Under the pieces are notes generated by a model that did no database searches, was not told the origin of the DNA, and saw only the letters and a list, made by a program, of their open reading frames with translations. Below are positions 8,619-16,483 of a stretch of 64,000 nucleotides of DNA, in pieces; position 1 is the first letter of the stretch, and every line of letters starts with the position of its first letter. Both the position numbers and the translations under genes were made by a program. Location of the stretch: positions 6,820,001 to 6,884,000 of the forward strand of contig NZ_JALDST010000001.1 in NCBI RefSeq assembly GCF_022747945.1. The letters run 5' to 3'. Source of the stretch: Micromonospora sp. R77 (GTDB lineage Bacteria; Actinomycetota; Actinomycetes; Mycobacteriales; Micromonosporaceae).

Positions 8619-9782
8619 TCAGGGGATGGGCGGCAGGACGGGCATGCCGGCGGCGGCCGCGGAGAGGGCGTAGCTGACCGCCCCGTGCAGCACCGCCCGG
8701 TCGCCGAGCACCGCCCGGCGTACCTCGGTGGCGCTCGGCGCGGCGGCGGTGACCAGCGCCTGGAGCCGGCCCACGGCGGCGTCGTCGAGGTGGGCGGCGG
8801 CGCCGCTGAGCAGCACCCGCCCGGGGTCGACGACGCAGACGCAGGAGACGATCAGCCGCGACCAGGCGGCGAGCACGTCGTCCAGGTAGGCGGCGGCCCG
8901 GTCGTCCTCGGCGGCCAGCGCCACCAGGTCGGCCACGGGTGCGGCCGGCCGCCGACCGGGGGCCAGGGCCACCATCCGTTCGGCGATGGCGTTCTCCGAC
9001 CAGCGGGCCTCGAACGGCCCGATGCCGTCGTGGCCGCGGTCGCTCGGGTCCAGCGGCAGGAAACCGACCTCACCGGCGGCCCCGCCGGCGCCCCGGCGGA
9101 CCCGCCCATCCAGCACCAGGCCGGCGCCGATGCCGTCGGCCACGTGCAGCAGCAGCAGGTCCGCGACGTCGCTGCCCGCTCCGGCGGCGTGCTCGCCGGC
9201 CGCCATCAGGTTCACGTCGTTGTCCACCACCACCGGCACCCCCAGCCGCTGCTGCACCGACTCCCCCACCGGCCGGCCCTCGACCAGGCCGACCGAGGGG
9301 GCCAGGCGCACCGCGCCGCCGGTGGAGACGCCGGGCGCGGCGATGGCCACCCCGCGCAGCGCCGGCAGCCCGTCCCCGGCGAGTTCGGGCACCGAGCGGC
9401 AGATGGTGTCGACGATGTCGCCGGTGAGCCGGACCGCGCGGTGGGCGACGACGGCGCCGTCGCTGTCGGCGATCTCGCAGCTGATCCGGGACGGTTCCAG
9501 CGAGACGGCGGCCACCAGTTCGGCCCGGGGATTGAACTCCAGCATCGCCCGCGGCCGGCCGGTACGGGAGGTGCCGGGGCCACGCTCGATGAGGTAGCCC
9601 TCGGCGATCAGCTCGCGCACGAGCGGGGTGAGCGTGGCGGGGCTCAGGCCGGTGAGCTCGGTCAGCTCGGCGCGGGAGAGCACCCGCACCTGGCGGGCGG
9701 TGGAGATCACGGACAACCGCTTGATCTCCTTCGACCGCTCCCGGCTTACGGGGCTCGTTGGTGGCGTCACCACGTCAGTCAC
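8619..9782 (-). CDS. ROK-family transcriptional repressor
   Basis: The protein has 387 residues. A winged helix-turn-helix occupies about residues 20-80 (LSRAELTELTGLSPATLTPLVRELIAEGYL), followed by an ASKHA fold with VPVVVDNDVNLMAAGEHAAG and a VDPGRVLLSGAAA segment. The cysteine cluster that binds zinc in catalytic ROK kinases (CxCGxxGCxE) is missing; the corresponding stretch reads DPSDRGHDGIGPFEA, so kinase activity is unlikely and it should act as a sugar-responsive repressor. It starts at GTG 9782 after AAGGAAAGG. It is first in the minus-strand operon and faces the PIG-L gene across a 400-base intergenic region that holds a probable operator. Confidence 0.9.
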   Translation of the reverse strand: MTDVVTPPTSPVSRERSKEIKRLSVISTARQVRVLSRAELTELTGLSPATLTPLVRELIAEGYLIERGPGTSRTGRPRAMLEFNPRAELVAAVSLEPSRISCEIADSDGAVVAHRAVRLTGDIVDTICRSVPELAGDGLPALRGVAIAAPGVSTGGAVRLAPSVGLVEGRPVGESVQQRLGVPVVVDNDVNLMAAGEHAAGAGSDVADLLLLHVADGIGAGLVLDGRVRRGAGGAAGEVGFLPLDPSDRGHDGIGPFEARWSENAIAERMVALAPGRRPAAPVADLVALAAEDDRAAAYLDDVLAAWSRLIVSCVCVVDPGRVLLSGAAAHLDDAAVGRLQALVTAAAPSATEVRRAVLGDRAVLHGAVSYALSAAAAGMPVLPPIP

Positions 9783-9935
9783 CTTTCCTTCCTACGGCGA
9801 ACGAAGTATCTAGTCAAGTAACAAAACCGTCTCGACGCCCGGCGATCCCCACCGTCAACAGGCGAAATGCGCACTCCCGAGCGCTGGATGGCGGACCTCG
9901 CGCCCCCCGACAGGGTCGCCGTGGCGACAACTTAT

Positions 9936-9956
9936 TTTCTTTCGCAAACAAAGAAA
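9936..9956. promoter_or_regulatory. probable ROK operator (inverted repeat)
   Basis: TTTCTTT (9936-9942) and AAAGAAA (9950-9956) form a perfect 7-bp inverted repeat with a 7-base spacer. It lies immediately upstream of the -35 box of the PIG-L promoter. ROK repressors commonly bind A/T-rich half sites of this kind. The neighbouring repressor is the natural candidate, which would tie the PIG-L gene and the transport operon into one regulon. The link to this repressor is inferred. Confidence 0.65.
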
Positions 9957-9970
9957 GGTCTTCCAAAGCA

Positions 9971-10000
9971 TTGACGGGTCGCGGGGCCGGTCCCTAGCGT
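9971..10000 (+). promoter_or_regulatory. sigma-70-like promoter for the PIG-L deacetylase gene
   Basis: TTGACG at 9971-9976 and TAGCGT at 9995-10000 are separated by 18 bases, with a predicted start of transcription near 10007. That gives a leader of about 175 bases before ATG 10182. The upstream inverted repeat at 9936-9956 would let a repressor block polymerase access. Confidence 0.55.
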
Positions 10001-10181
10001 CACCGGGCGAAGGCCTTCCAGTGTGTACGGACGTCCGTGCCGCTGCGCACCCGGTGACGCCGGTACTCCCCTGGACCCGGCGTCCCCGCTCCTCACCGTC
10101 CGATCGCGACCCCACGTCGACGCCCCCGCGTCCGACGTCGCCGGCCGCCGCCCGGACCTCGCGCCATGCGAAAGGATCTGC

Positions 10182-12869
10182 ATGCGTCTCAAGGCGTTCC
10201 TGCTACCCACCGCTCTCGCCCTCGCCCTGACCGGGACACCGGCCACGGCACTCGCCGCCCCCACCGACGCCCGGTCGACCGACGCCGTCGACCTGGACGT
10301 CCTCTTCGTCAGCGCGCACCCCGACGACGAGGCCGGGAGCCTCGCCACGCTCGGCCAGTGGAAGCAGCGGTACGGCACCAAGGCCGGCGTCGTCACCATC
10401 ACCCGCGGCGAGGGCGGCGGCAACGCCGTCGGCCTGGAGGAGGGACCGCCGCTCGGCATCATCCGGGAGCGCGAGGAGCGCACCGCGATCGGTCGCGCCG
10501 GGGTGGAGAACCTGTACAACCTCGACCACGTCGACTTCTGGTACACCGCGTCCGCGCCCCTGTCCGAGCAGATCTGGGGACACGACGAGACCCTGGCCCA
10601 GATCGTCCGGGTGATCCGGCAGACCAGGCCCGAGATCGTCATGACGATGAACCCGTCGCCCACCCCCGGCAACCACGGCAACCACCAGCAGGCCGCGCGG
10701 TTCGCCGCCGAGGCGTTCCACGCCGCCGCCGACCCGAAGGCCTTCCCCGAGCAGCTCAGCAAGGAGGGCCTCAGCCCGTTCCGGGCGGCGAAGTTCCTGC
10801 GTACCGGCGGCACCGGCAGCTCGTCGGCCGGACCGCAGTGCGCCTCCAGCTTCGTGCCGGCCGTCCCCACCGACCAGGTGTTCGGCGTCTGGGAGGGCAC
10901 CCCCGCCGCCGACGGCCGGACCTGGGCCGAGATCGAGGTCGAGGCCCGCCGGGAGTACGTCACCCAGGGCTGGGCGAACACCGCCGCCGCCCCCACCGAC
11001 CCGGCGAAGATCCGCTGCGACTTCTACACCCTGGTCGACAGCCGCGTCCCGTACGACCCGGCGGACACCTCCCCGGAGGCGATCCTGCGCGGCTCCGCGC
11101 TGCCCCCGGCGGCCGGTGGGCTGCCGCGCGGCACCGAGCTCTACCTGACCGCCGACCGCTTCGACCTCGCCCCCGGGCAGAGCGTCGAGGTCACCGCCCA
11201 CGTGCGGGCACCCCGCGACCGGGCACTCACCGCACCCCGGGTCTCCCTGCGCCTGCCCCAGGGCTGGACCGCGACCGGCTCCGGAGCGCTGCGCGGCGCC
11301 GTACCGGCCGGCAAGGAGCGCACCGTGACCTTCACGGTGACCGTTCCCGCCGGCACCGAGACCAACGTCCAGCACCTGCTCGGCGCGTCCCTGACCACCG
11401 GCCAGGGCGCGGGTCGCACGGACCGCGCGGTCCGGGTGGTCGCCGACGTGCGCGGCACCCTGGAGCCGCTGCCCGAGGTCGGGCTGTTCCGCAGCTGGGC
11501 CGGGGACAGCGGCTACCCGCAGCTGGACACCCTGATCGATCCGGTGCTGACCATCGGCTCCGGCAAGAGCCGGAGCGTCCGGATCGACCTGCGCAACAAC
11601 GGCGCGACCGCGCAGCACGGCACGGTCACCCTCGGCCTGCCCGCCGGCTTCACCGCCGACGCCGCGAGCAAGAGCTACGCGGACCTGGCGCCGGGTGCGA
11701 CCGGCGCGGTGACCTTCACCGTCACCAACAGCGACGCCACGCTGCCGACCGCCAACGAGGGCGGGGACTACGGGCTCACGATCACCACCACCAGCGCCGC
11801 CGGCAGCACCGTGGAGACCGGGGCGCTGGAGATCGTGCCGACCAGTGAGGTGCCGCGCGCCGGGCAGGACCACGCCGTCGACGGGGTCGCCGCCCCCGGC
11901 GAGTACCCCGGCGAGGAACTGGACCTCTCCCGCATCTGGGAGGGACAGGCCACCACCGCTCAGGACGCCTCGGCCACCGGGCGGATCGCCTGGACCGACG
12001 ACGCGCTCGTCGTCTTCGTGCAGGTCACCGATGACGTCCTGGGCAAGAAGGTGGTGCCGCAGGACTGCAAGCGGCAGCGCCGCACCGACAGCGTGGAGAT
12101 CATCGTCGACCCCAAGGGGAACTCGTCGGACACCTCCACCGTGTTCAAGGCGGGCATCTTCCCGGTCACCGACGACCCCGCCAACGGCGACCCCCCGTGC
12201 TGGCAGCGCGACGCCGACAACCGGCAGGGACCGGGCGCCACGACCGCACCGGGGATGACCGTGGTCAGCAAGGTCACCGCGCCGTACACCGGCTACACCA
12301 TCGAGGCGCGGATCCCGTTCGCGGTGCTGCCCGACGCGATCGACCCGGCCCGGATGGGCTTCAACGTGCTGGTGTACGACTCGGACACCCAGGACCTCAG
12401 CTCCCAGTCCCGGCTGGGCTGGTCCACCTTCACCGGAGTCCGGGCCGACCCGTACCGGTACGGCCTGGTGACCCTGCCCGGCCTCACGCCGGCCGCCCGG
12501 CAGCCCAGCGCCCCGGTGTTCCCGGACACCGCCGCGCGCAGCGTGCACAGCCCGCAGACCATCGCGCAGTCGGCGGTGGACGGGGTGGCTCCGGCCGCCG
12601 TGGCCCGGCTCCCCGAGCGGGCGCTGCGGATCACCGGCCAGCGGCAGGTCGCCGGCGGGGTGTCGGTGACCGTACGGGCCGACCGCGCCGGCACGGCGTA
12701 CCTGCACACCTTCGACGGCGACCGGTCGCTGGGTGAACGCACGGTGCAGTTGCGCGCCGGCCAGCAGGTGACCGTCGTGGTGCCGGTGACCGGCGGCACG
12801 CCCACCTCCGTCCTGGCCGCCTTCGAGGCCGGGGACGGCGCACTCGCCCGCCAGGTCCCGCTGACCTGA
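10182..12869 (+). CDS. secreted PIG-L/LmbE-family deacetylase with C-terminal beta domains
   Basis: The protein has 895 residues. It starts at ATG 10182 after AAAGGA, with a Sec signal ending near ALAAP. The PIG-L domain (about residues 35-310) carries the zinc motif SAHPDDEAG and the downstream HGNHQ histidines. It removes acetyl groups from N-acetylglucosamine-type substrates. The middle region (about 325-620) has two beta-sandwich repeats of the NEW3/alpha-galactosidase-associated kind. The region near residues 625-790, containing DSVEIIVDPKG, resembles a CBM9-like carbohydrate-binding module, and a further beta domain follows. An extracellular polymer deacetylase or glycan scavenger is likely, and the sugar products would fit the adjacent ROK-controlled transporter. 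A strong terminator follows. Confidence 0.87.
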   Translation: MRLKAFLLPTALALALTGTPATALAAPTDARSTDAVDLDVLFVSAHPDDEAGSLATLGQWKQRYGTKAGVVTITRGEGGGNAVGLEEGPPLGIIREREERTAIGRAGVENLYNLDHVDFWYTASAPLSEQIWGHDETLAQIVRVIRQTRPEIVMTMNPSPTPGNHGNHQQAARFAAEAFHAAADPKAFPEQLSKEGLSPFRAAKFLRTGGTGSSSAGPQCASSFVPAVPTDQVFGVWEGTPAADGRTWAEIEVEARREYVTQGWANTAAAPTDPAKIRCDFYTLVDSRVPYDPADTSPEAILRGSALPPAAGGLPRGTELYLTADRFDLAPGQSVEVTAHVRAPRDRALTAPRVSLRLPQGWTATGSGALRGAVPAGKERTVTFTVTVPAGTETNVQHLLGASLTTGQGAGRTDRAVRVVADVRGTLEPLPEVGLFRSWAGDSGYPQLDTLIDPVLTIGSGKSRSVRIDLRNNGATAQHGTVTLGLPAGFTADAASKSYADLAPGATGAVTFTVTNSDATLPTANEGGDYGLTITTTSAAGSTVETGALEIVPTSEVPRAGQDHAVDGVAAPGEYPGEELDLSRIWEGQATTAQDASATGRIAWTDDALVVFVQVTDDVLGKKVVPQDCKRQRRTDSVEIIVDPKGNSSDTSTVFKAGIFPVTDDPANGDPPCWQRDADNRQGPGATTAPGMTVVSKVTAPYTGYTIEARIPFAVLPDAIDPARMGFNVLVYDSDTQDLSSQSRLGWSTFTGVRADPYRYGLVTLPGLTPAARQPSAPVFPDTAARSVHSPQTIAQSAVDGVAPAAVARLPERALRITGQRQVAGGVSVTVRADRAGTAYLHTFDGDRSLGERTVQLRAGQQVTVVVPVTGGTPTSVLAAFEAGDGALARQVPLT

Positions 12870-12877
12870 CCGGCACC

Positions 12878-12918
12878 GGACCGGCCCCTGACATCCGAGC
12901 GGTGTCAGGGGCCGGTCC
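12878..12918 (+). terminator. strong hairpin terminator after the PIG-L gene
   Basis: GGACCGGCCCCTGACA (12878-12893) pairs perfectly over 16 bases with 12903-12918, closing a 9-base loop. No T-tract follows, which is common for GC-rich actinomycete terminators. Confidence 0.8.
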
Positions 12919-12975
12919 CGTCGGCCGACCCGGCGGCCACCGGCATCGGCCGGTCGGCACCGCCGCCCACGCGGG

Positions 12976-12981
12976 TAGGGT
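12976..12981 (+). promoter_or_regulatory. -10 box of a leaderless transcript
   Basis: TAGGGT ends six bases before the GTG at 12988. With a normal -10 to start distance, transcription would begin on the start codon itself, so the mRNA is probably leaderless. The same geometry recurs at three other genes in this window. Confidence 0.55.
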
Positions 12982-12987
12982 CGCCCG

Positions 12988-13401
12988 GTGAACGCGTACG
13001 AGATCGCGGCCGCACTGCCCACCGTCGACCGGCTGCGGCAGCGCGGCAGGGCCCTGGCCGTGCTGGACCGCATCGTCGACGGTCCGGAGCCCTGCTACGG
13101 CTACACCTAAAGGTGGGGCGCCGCCGAGGCGGCGCTGATGAGCAACGGCAGCGGCGACGAGTGGGCCGCCGTGTGCACCGCCGACGGCGCGTTCATCCGG
13201 GTCTTCGACCACGAGTCGGCGATGTCGCCGTACCGCGATCCCGACGGCGAGCTGTGGCCGGGCCTGCTCGACGGCCTCCCCGTGGTCCTGCGTCCCTGGG
13301 TGCGGAAACCCGCGTTCTGCGACGAGACCGGCCAGTTCGTCGCCACCGCCGTGCTGTGGCGGCTGACCGGCGACGACCGCTGGTACGCCGGAGTCGGCTG
13401 A
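12988..13401 (+). pseudogene. conserved small actinobacterial protein interrupted by an in-frame TAA
   Basis: GTG 12988 opens a frame reading VNAYEIAAALPTVDRLRQRG and on to EPCYGYT, then meets TAA at 13108-13110. The same frame continues at once with RWGAAEAALMSNGSGDEW, then AFIRVFDHESAMSPYRDPDG and VLWRLTGDDRWYAGVG, to the stop at 13401. Joined, this is a 137-residue protein of a recognisable but unnamed actinobacterial family (NGSGDE and FDHESxMSPY motifs). A single C-to-A change, TCA to TAA, explains the break. A separate start at ATG 13138 would give an 87-residue remnant. No function is known to me. Confidence 0.7.
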
Positions 13402-13531
13402 CCCCGGCCCGGATCGCGGCATCGCCGCGCGGCCCCGACGTGGTAGCTGCCCGTCGCGCCGGAACCGGATGAGTAGCTCTCGGTAGTGAGGCAGGTGCGA
13501 TCCACCGCCGAGGCCAGCGGGCGGCGGCGAA

Positions 13532-13545
13532 CTAATACGTATTAG
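13532..13545. promoter_or_regulatory. LacI-type operator, copy 1
   Basis: CTAATACGTATTAG is a perfect 14-bp palindrome with the central CG typical of LacI/GalR operators. It is the distal copy, 248 bases upstream of the regulator start. Confidence 0.75.
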
Positions 13546-13644
13546 CGGAGATCGTTCCCCACTGTCGCGCGCCGCCACGGCTGCTGTCAAGAGCCGGCCG
13601 CGCATCCCGCTCCGGTCGACCCGCCGCGCCGGGCCCCGATCGAG

Positions 13645-13658
13645 CTAATACGCATTAC
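13645..13658. promoter_or_regulatory. LacI-type operator, copy 2
   Basis: CTAATACGCATTAC differs from the first copy at two positions. Start-to-start spacing is 113 bases from copy 1 and 101 bases to copy 3, compatible with looping between LacI dimers. Confidence 0.7.
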
Positions 13659-13745
13659 TCCAGGGAGTCCGCGTCCGAGAAAGCTTCGTCCGAGGTCTTG
13701 ACAGCAGACCGGTCCAGCGGCCAGGCTCCATCCCGACGCCGAGCG

Positions 13746-13759
13746 CTAATACGCATTAG
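13746..13759. promoter_or_regulatory. LacI-type operator, copy 3
   Basis: CTAATACGCATTAG, flanked by a further G/C pair, lies 20 bases upstream of ATG 13780 and only 7 bases before the GGAAGGA ribosome binding site. Binding here would repress the regulator and its operon. Confidence 0.75.
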
Positions 13760-13779
13760 CCGCCCCGGAAGGACCCGAC

Positions 13780-14826
13780 ATGACCCCTCCCCCCAAACGA
13801 GTTACCCAGCGTGACATCGCGCGGATGGCCGGTGTCAGCCAGGCGACGGTGTCGCTGGTGCTCAACAACCGCACCGACGCCGACGTCCGGATCGCCCCGG
13901 AGACCCGGGACCGGGTGCTGCGGGTCATCGCCGAGACCGGGTACGCCGCCGACCCGGCCGCCCGCCGCCTCGCCTCGCGGTTCAACCGGATCATCGGCGT
14001 CTTCACGTACGAGCCCGCCTTCCCCAGCGGCAGCCGGGACTTCTTCCACCCCTTCCTGCTCGGCATCGAGGAGTACGCCGAGCGGGTCGGCTGCGACCTG
14101 CTGCTGTTCACCAGCGCACCGGTGGTCGACGGGCGGCGGCGCATCTTCCACCAGGACAACCGGCTGCGGCTGGCCGACGGGTGCATCCTGCTCGGCCGGG
14201 AGATCGACGGCGCGGAGCTGGACCGGCTCAACCGCGACGGGTTCCCCTACGTCGCCGTCGGACGCCGCGACGATGCCGGCGGTCCGGTGCCCTACGTCGG
14301 TGCCGACTACGCCGCGGCGGTGGCCCGGCTCGTCGAGCGCGCGTTGCGCAGCGGCCACCGGCGGCTGACGTACGTGAGCATGGGCATGACCGCCGAATCC
14401 TCGCGGGACCGGCGTCGTGGCTTCGACCTCGCGGCGGCCGGCGCGCAGAGCGCCCGCAAGGTCACCGCCGCGGCCGGGGCAGCCGACGCCACCATCGACG
14501 ACCTGCTCGCCGACGGCAGCACGGTCGCCTTCGTGGAGGACTTCGCCACCGCGGTCGCGCTGGAGTCGGTCGCCCGCCGGCGCGGCCTCACCGTGCCCGG
14601 TGACCTGTCGATCGTCACCCTCGGGGACCCCACGTCCCCGGTCCCCACCGACATCGCCTTCACCGGGTTCCACATCCCGCGCGAGGAGATGGGCCGGCAG
14701 GCCGTCGAGGTCTTGACCGGCGTCATCGACGGCAGCGCGGCCGGACTCCAGCAGCGGCTGCTGCCCTGCGAACTCGTCGAGGGCGCCACCCTCGGGACCT
14801 GCGAACCGGCGGTCGACCGGCACTGA
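13780..14826 (+). CDS. LacI-family transcriptional regulator
   Basis: The protein has 348 residues. The N-terminal helix-turn-helix reads TQRDIARMAGVSQATVSLVLNN with the hinge helix VIAETGYAADPAARRLASR, followed by a periplasmic-binding-protein-like sensor domain. The start ATG 13780 has GGAAGGA six bases upstream. It heads an operon with an FAD oxidoreductase, a sugar ABC transporter, a ROK kinase and NanE, and is flanked by three copies of a palindrome that are its likely targets. Derepression by a sugar or amino-sugar ligand is expected from the family. Confidence 0.95.
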   Translation: MTPPPKRVTQRDIARMAGVSQATVSLVLNNRTDADVRIAPETRDRVLRVIAETGYAADPAARRLASRFNRIIGVFTYEPAFPSGSRDFFHPFLLGIEEYAERVGCDLLLFTSAPVVDGRRRIFHQDNRLRLADGCILLGREIDGAELDRLNRDGFPYVAVGRRDDAGGPVPYVGADYAAAVARLVERALRSGHRRLTYVSMGMTAESSRDRRRGFDLAAAGAQSARKVTAAAGAADATIDDLLADGSTVAFVEDFATAVALESVARRRGLTVPGDLSIVTLGDPTSPVPTDIAFTGFHIPREEMGRQAVEVLTGVIDGSAAGLQQRLLPCELVEGATLGTCEPAVDRH

Positions 14827-14856
14827 CCGGCCGGCCGCGCAACTGGAAGGAAGCAA

Positions 14857-16461
14857 GTGGTACTCATGCGTACGGACGTCCTCGTCGTCGGGGGCGGACT
14901 GGGCGGAGTCGCCGCGGCGCTCGCCGCGGCCCGGGCCGGCCGGTCCGTCATCCTCACCGAGGAGTTCGACTGGCTCGGCGGGCAGCTCACCAGCCAGGCG
15001 GTCCCCCCGGACGAGCACTCCTGGATCGAACAGTTCGGCGCCACCGCGAGCTACCGGGAGCTGCGCGCCGGCATCCGCGACTACTACCGCCGCCACTACC
15101 CGCTGACCGAGCGGTCCCGGGCCTGGACCGACCTCAACCCGGGCGCCGGTTGGGTGAGCCGGCTCTGTCACGAGCCCAGGGTGGCCGTCGCCGTCCTCGA
15201 GCAGATGCTCGCGCCGTACCGGGGATCGGGGCGGCTGACGGTGCTGCAGCCGTACCGACCGGTCGCGGCGGAGACCGACGGGGACCGGGTCACCGGGGTC
15301 ACCCTCGCCCACCGGGACCGGGACGACCGGATCGAGGTGGTGGCACCGTACGTCCTAGACGCCACCGAGACCGGTGAGCTGCTGCCGCTGACCGGCACCG
15401 AGTACGTCACCGGGTTCGAGTCGCAGGCCGAGACCGGCGAGCCGAGCGCGCCGGCGCAGGCGCAGCCGATGAACATGCAGGCGGTCTCGGTCTGCTTCGC
15501 CCTGGACCACGTCGACGGCGACCACACCATCGACCGCCCCGCCGGATACGACTTCTGGCGCGACTACAAGCCCGACTTCTGGGGTGACCGGCTGCTGTCC
15601 TGGCGGTCGCCGCACCCGCGCACGCTGGAGACGGTCGAGCGCAGCTTCACGCCGAACCCCGACGACGACCCGCTCGGCGTCAACGCCGACCAACGGCTCG
15701 ACCCGGGTGACGGGAACCTGTGGACGTTCCGGCGGATCGCCGCCCGGCGCAACTTCGTCGACGGGGCGTACGGCAGCGACATCACGCTGGTCAACTGGCC
15801 GATGATCGACTACTTCGAGGGCCCGGTCATCGACGTGCCCAACGCCTCCTGGCACCTGGCCAAGGCCCGTGAGCTGTCGTACTCGGTGCTGTACTGGCTG
15901 CAGACGGAGGCGCCCCGCCCCGACGGCGGCACCGGCTTTCCCGGGCTGCGGCTGCGCGGCGACGTGACCGGCAGCCGGGACGGCCTGGCACAGGCGCCCT
16001 ACATCCGGGAATCCCGCCGCATCCGCGCCGAGTACACCGTGGTGGAGCAGGACCTCTCCCTCGCGGTACGGGGCGAGCACGGCGCGGTGAGCTATCCCGA
16101 CTCCGTCGGCGTGGGGATGTACCGGATCGACCTGCACCCGTCGACCGGCGGCGACAACTACATCGACGTGGGCTCCTGCCCGTTCGAGATCCCGCTCGGT
16201 GCGCTGATCCCGCAGCGGATGGAGAACCTGCTGCCGGCCGGCAAGAACATCGGCACCACGCACGTCACCAACGGCAGCTACCGGCTGCACCCCGTCGAGT
16301 GGAACGTCGGCGAGGTCGCCGGCCTGTTGGCCGACTTCTGCCTGGCGCGGGGCGAGTCCCCGCGCGCGGTCCGCGGCACCCCCCGGCTGCTGGCCGAATT
16401 CACCGAGCGCATCTCGTCCGTCGGCGTGGAACGCCGCTGGCCGCAGATCGCCGGCTACTGA
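14857..16461 (+). CDS. FAD-dependent oxidoreductase (FAD_oxidored type)
   Basis: The protein has 534 residues. The Rossmann FAD site is DVLVVGGGLGGVAAALAAARAG at the N-terminus, followed by ILTEEFDWLGGQLTSQAV. The C-terminal flavin contact is IPLGALIPQRMENLLPAGKNIG. This architecture matches the FAD-dependent oxidoreductases found beside sugar transporters and polysaccharide-degradation genes. The start GTG 14857 is five bases after GGAAGGA; an ATG nine bases later is an alternative. Its position between the LacI regulator and the transporter implies oxidation or redox isomerisation of the imported sugar. The substrate is unknown. Confidence 0.88.
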   Translation: MVLMRTDVLVVGGGLGGVAAALAAARAGRSVILTEEFDWLGGQLTSQAVPPDEHSWIEQFGATASYRELRAGIRDYYRRHYPLTERSRAWTDLNPGAGWVSRLCHEPRVAVAVLEQMLAPYRGSGRLTVLQPYRPVAAETDGDRVTGVTLAHRDRDDRIEVVAPYVLDATETGELLPLTGTEYVTGFESQAETGEPSAPAQAQPMNMQAVSVCFALDHVDGDHTIDRPAGYDFWRDYKPDFWGDRLLSWRSPHPRTLETVERSFTPNPDDDPLGVNADQRLDPGDGNLWTFRRIAARRNFVDGAYGSDITLVNWPMIDYFEGPVIDVPNASWHLAKARELSYSVLYWLQTEAPRPDGGTGFPGLRLRGDVTGSRDGLAQAPYIRESRRIRAEYTVVEQDLSLAVRGEHGAVSYPDSVGVGMYRIDLHPSTGGDNYIDVGSCPFEIPLGALIPQRMENLLPAGKNIGTTHVTNGSYRLHPVEWNVGEVAGLLADFCLARGESPRAVRGTPRLLAEFTERISSVGVERRWPQIAGY

Positions 16462-16483
16462 AACCCCCGGTGAGGAGAAGATA

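Larger units (their letters stand above)
9783..10181. promoter_or_regulatory. divergent regulatory region between the ROK repressor and the PIG-L deacetylase
   Basis: No gene is visible in these 400 bases. The repressor-side portion has a possible minus-strand -35 TTGACT (9812-9817 region) close to the repressor start. The PIG-L side carries a clear inverted repeat and sigma-70-like promoter, listed separately. The AT-rich island at 9930-9970 stands out sharply from the GC-rich background, as expected for a control site. Confidence 0.6.
13402..13779. promoter_or_regulatory. LacI-operon control region with three operators and an inverted -35 pair
   Basis: No gene is evident. The stretch contains three copies of a 14-bp near-palindrome and a separated inverted repeat: GCTGTCAAGA at 13583-13592 and TCTTGACAGC at 13696-13705. 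Each arm of that repeat includes a TTGACA. The rightward TTGACA (13698-13703) is followed after 18 bases by CAGGCT (13722-13727), a plausible -10 for the LacI gene, so the third operator would sit just downstream of the transcription start. Confidence 0.6.

Noticed and set aside
13107-13505. Minus-strand gene opposite the broken small gene
   Set aside because: No ribosome binding site, Arg/Ser-rich shadow composition, and the plus strand encodes the conserved protein.
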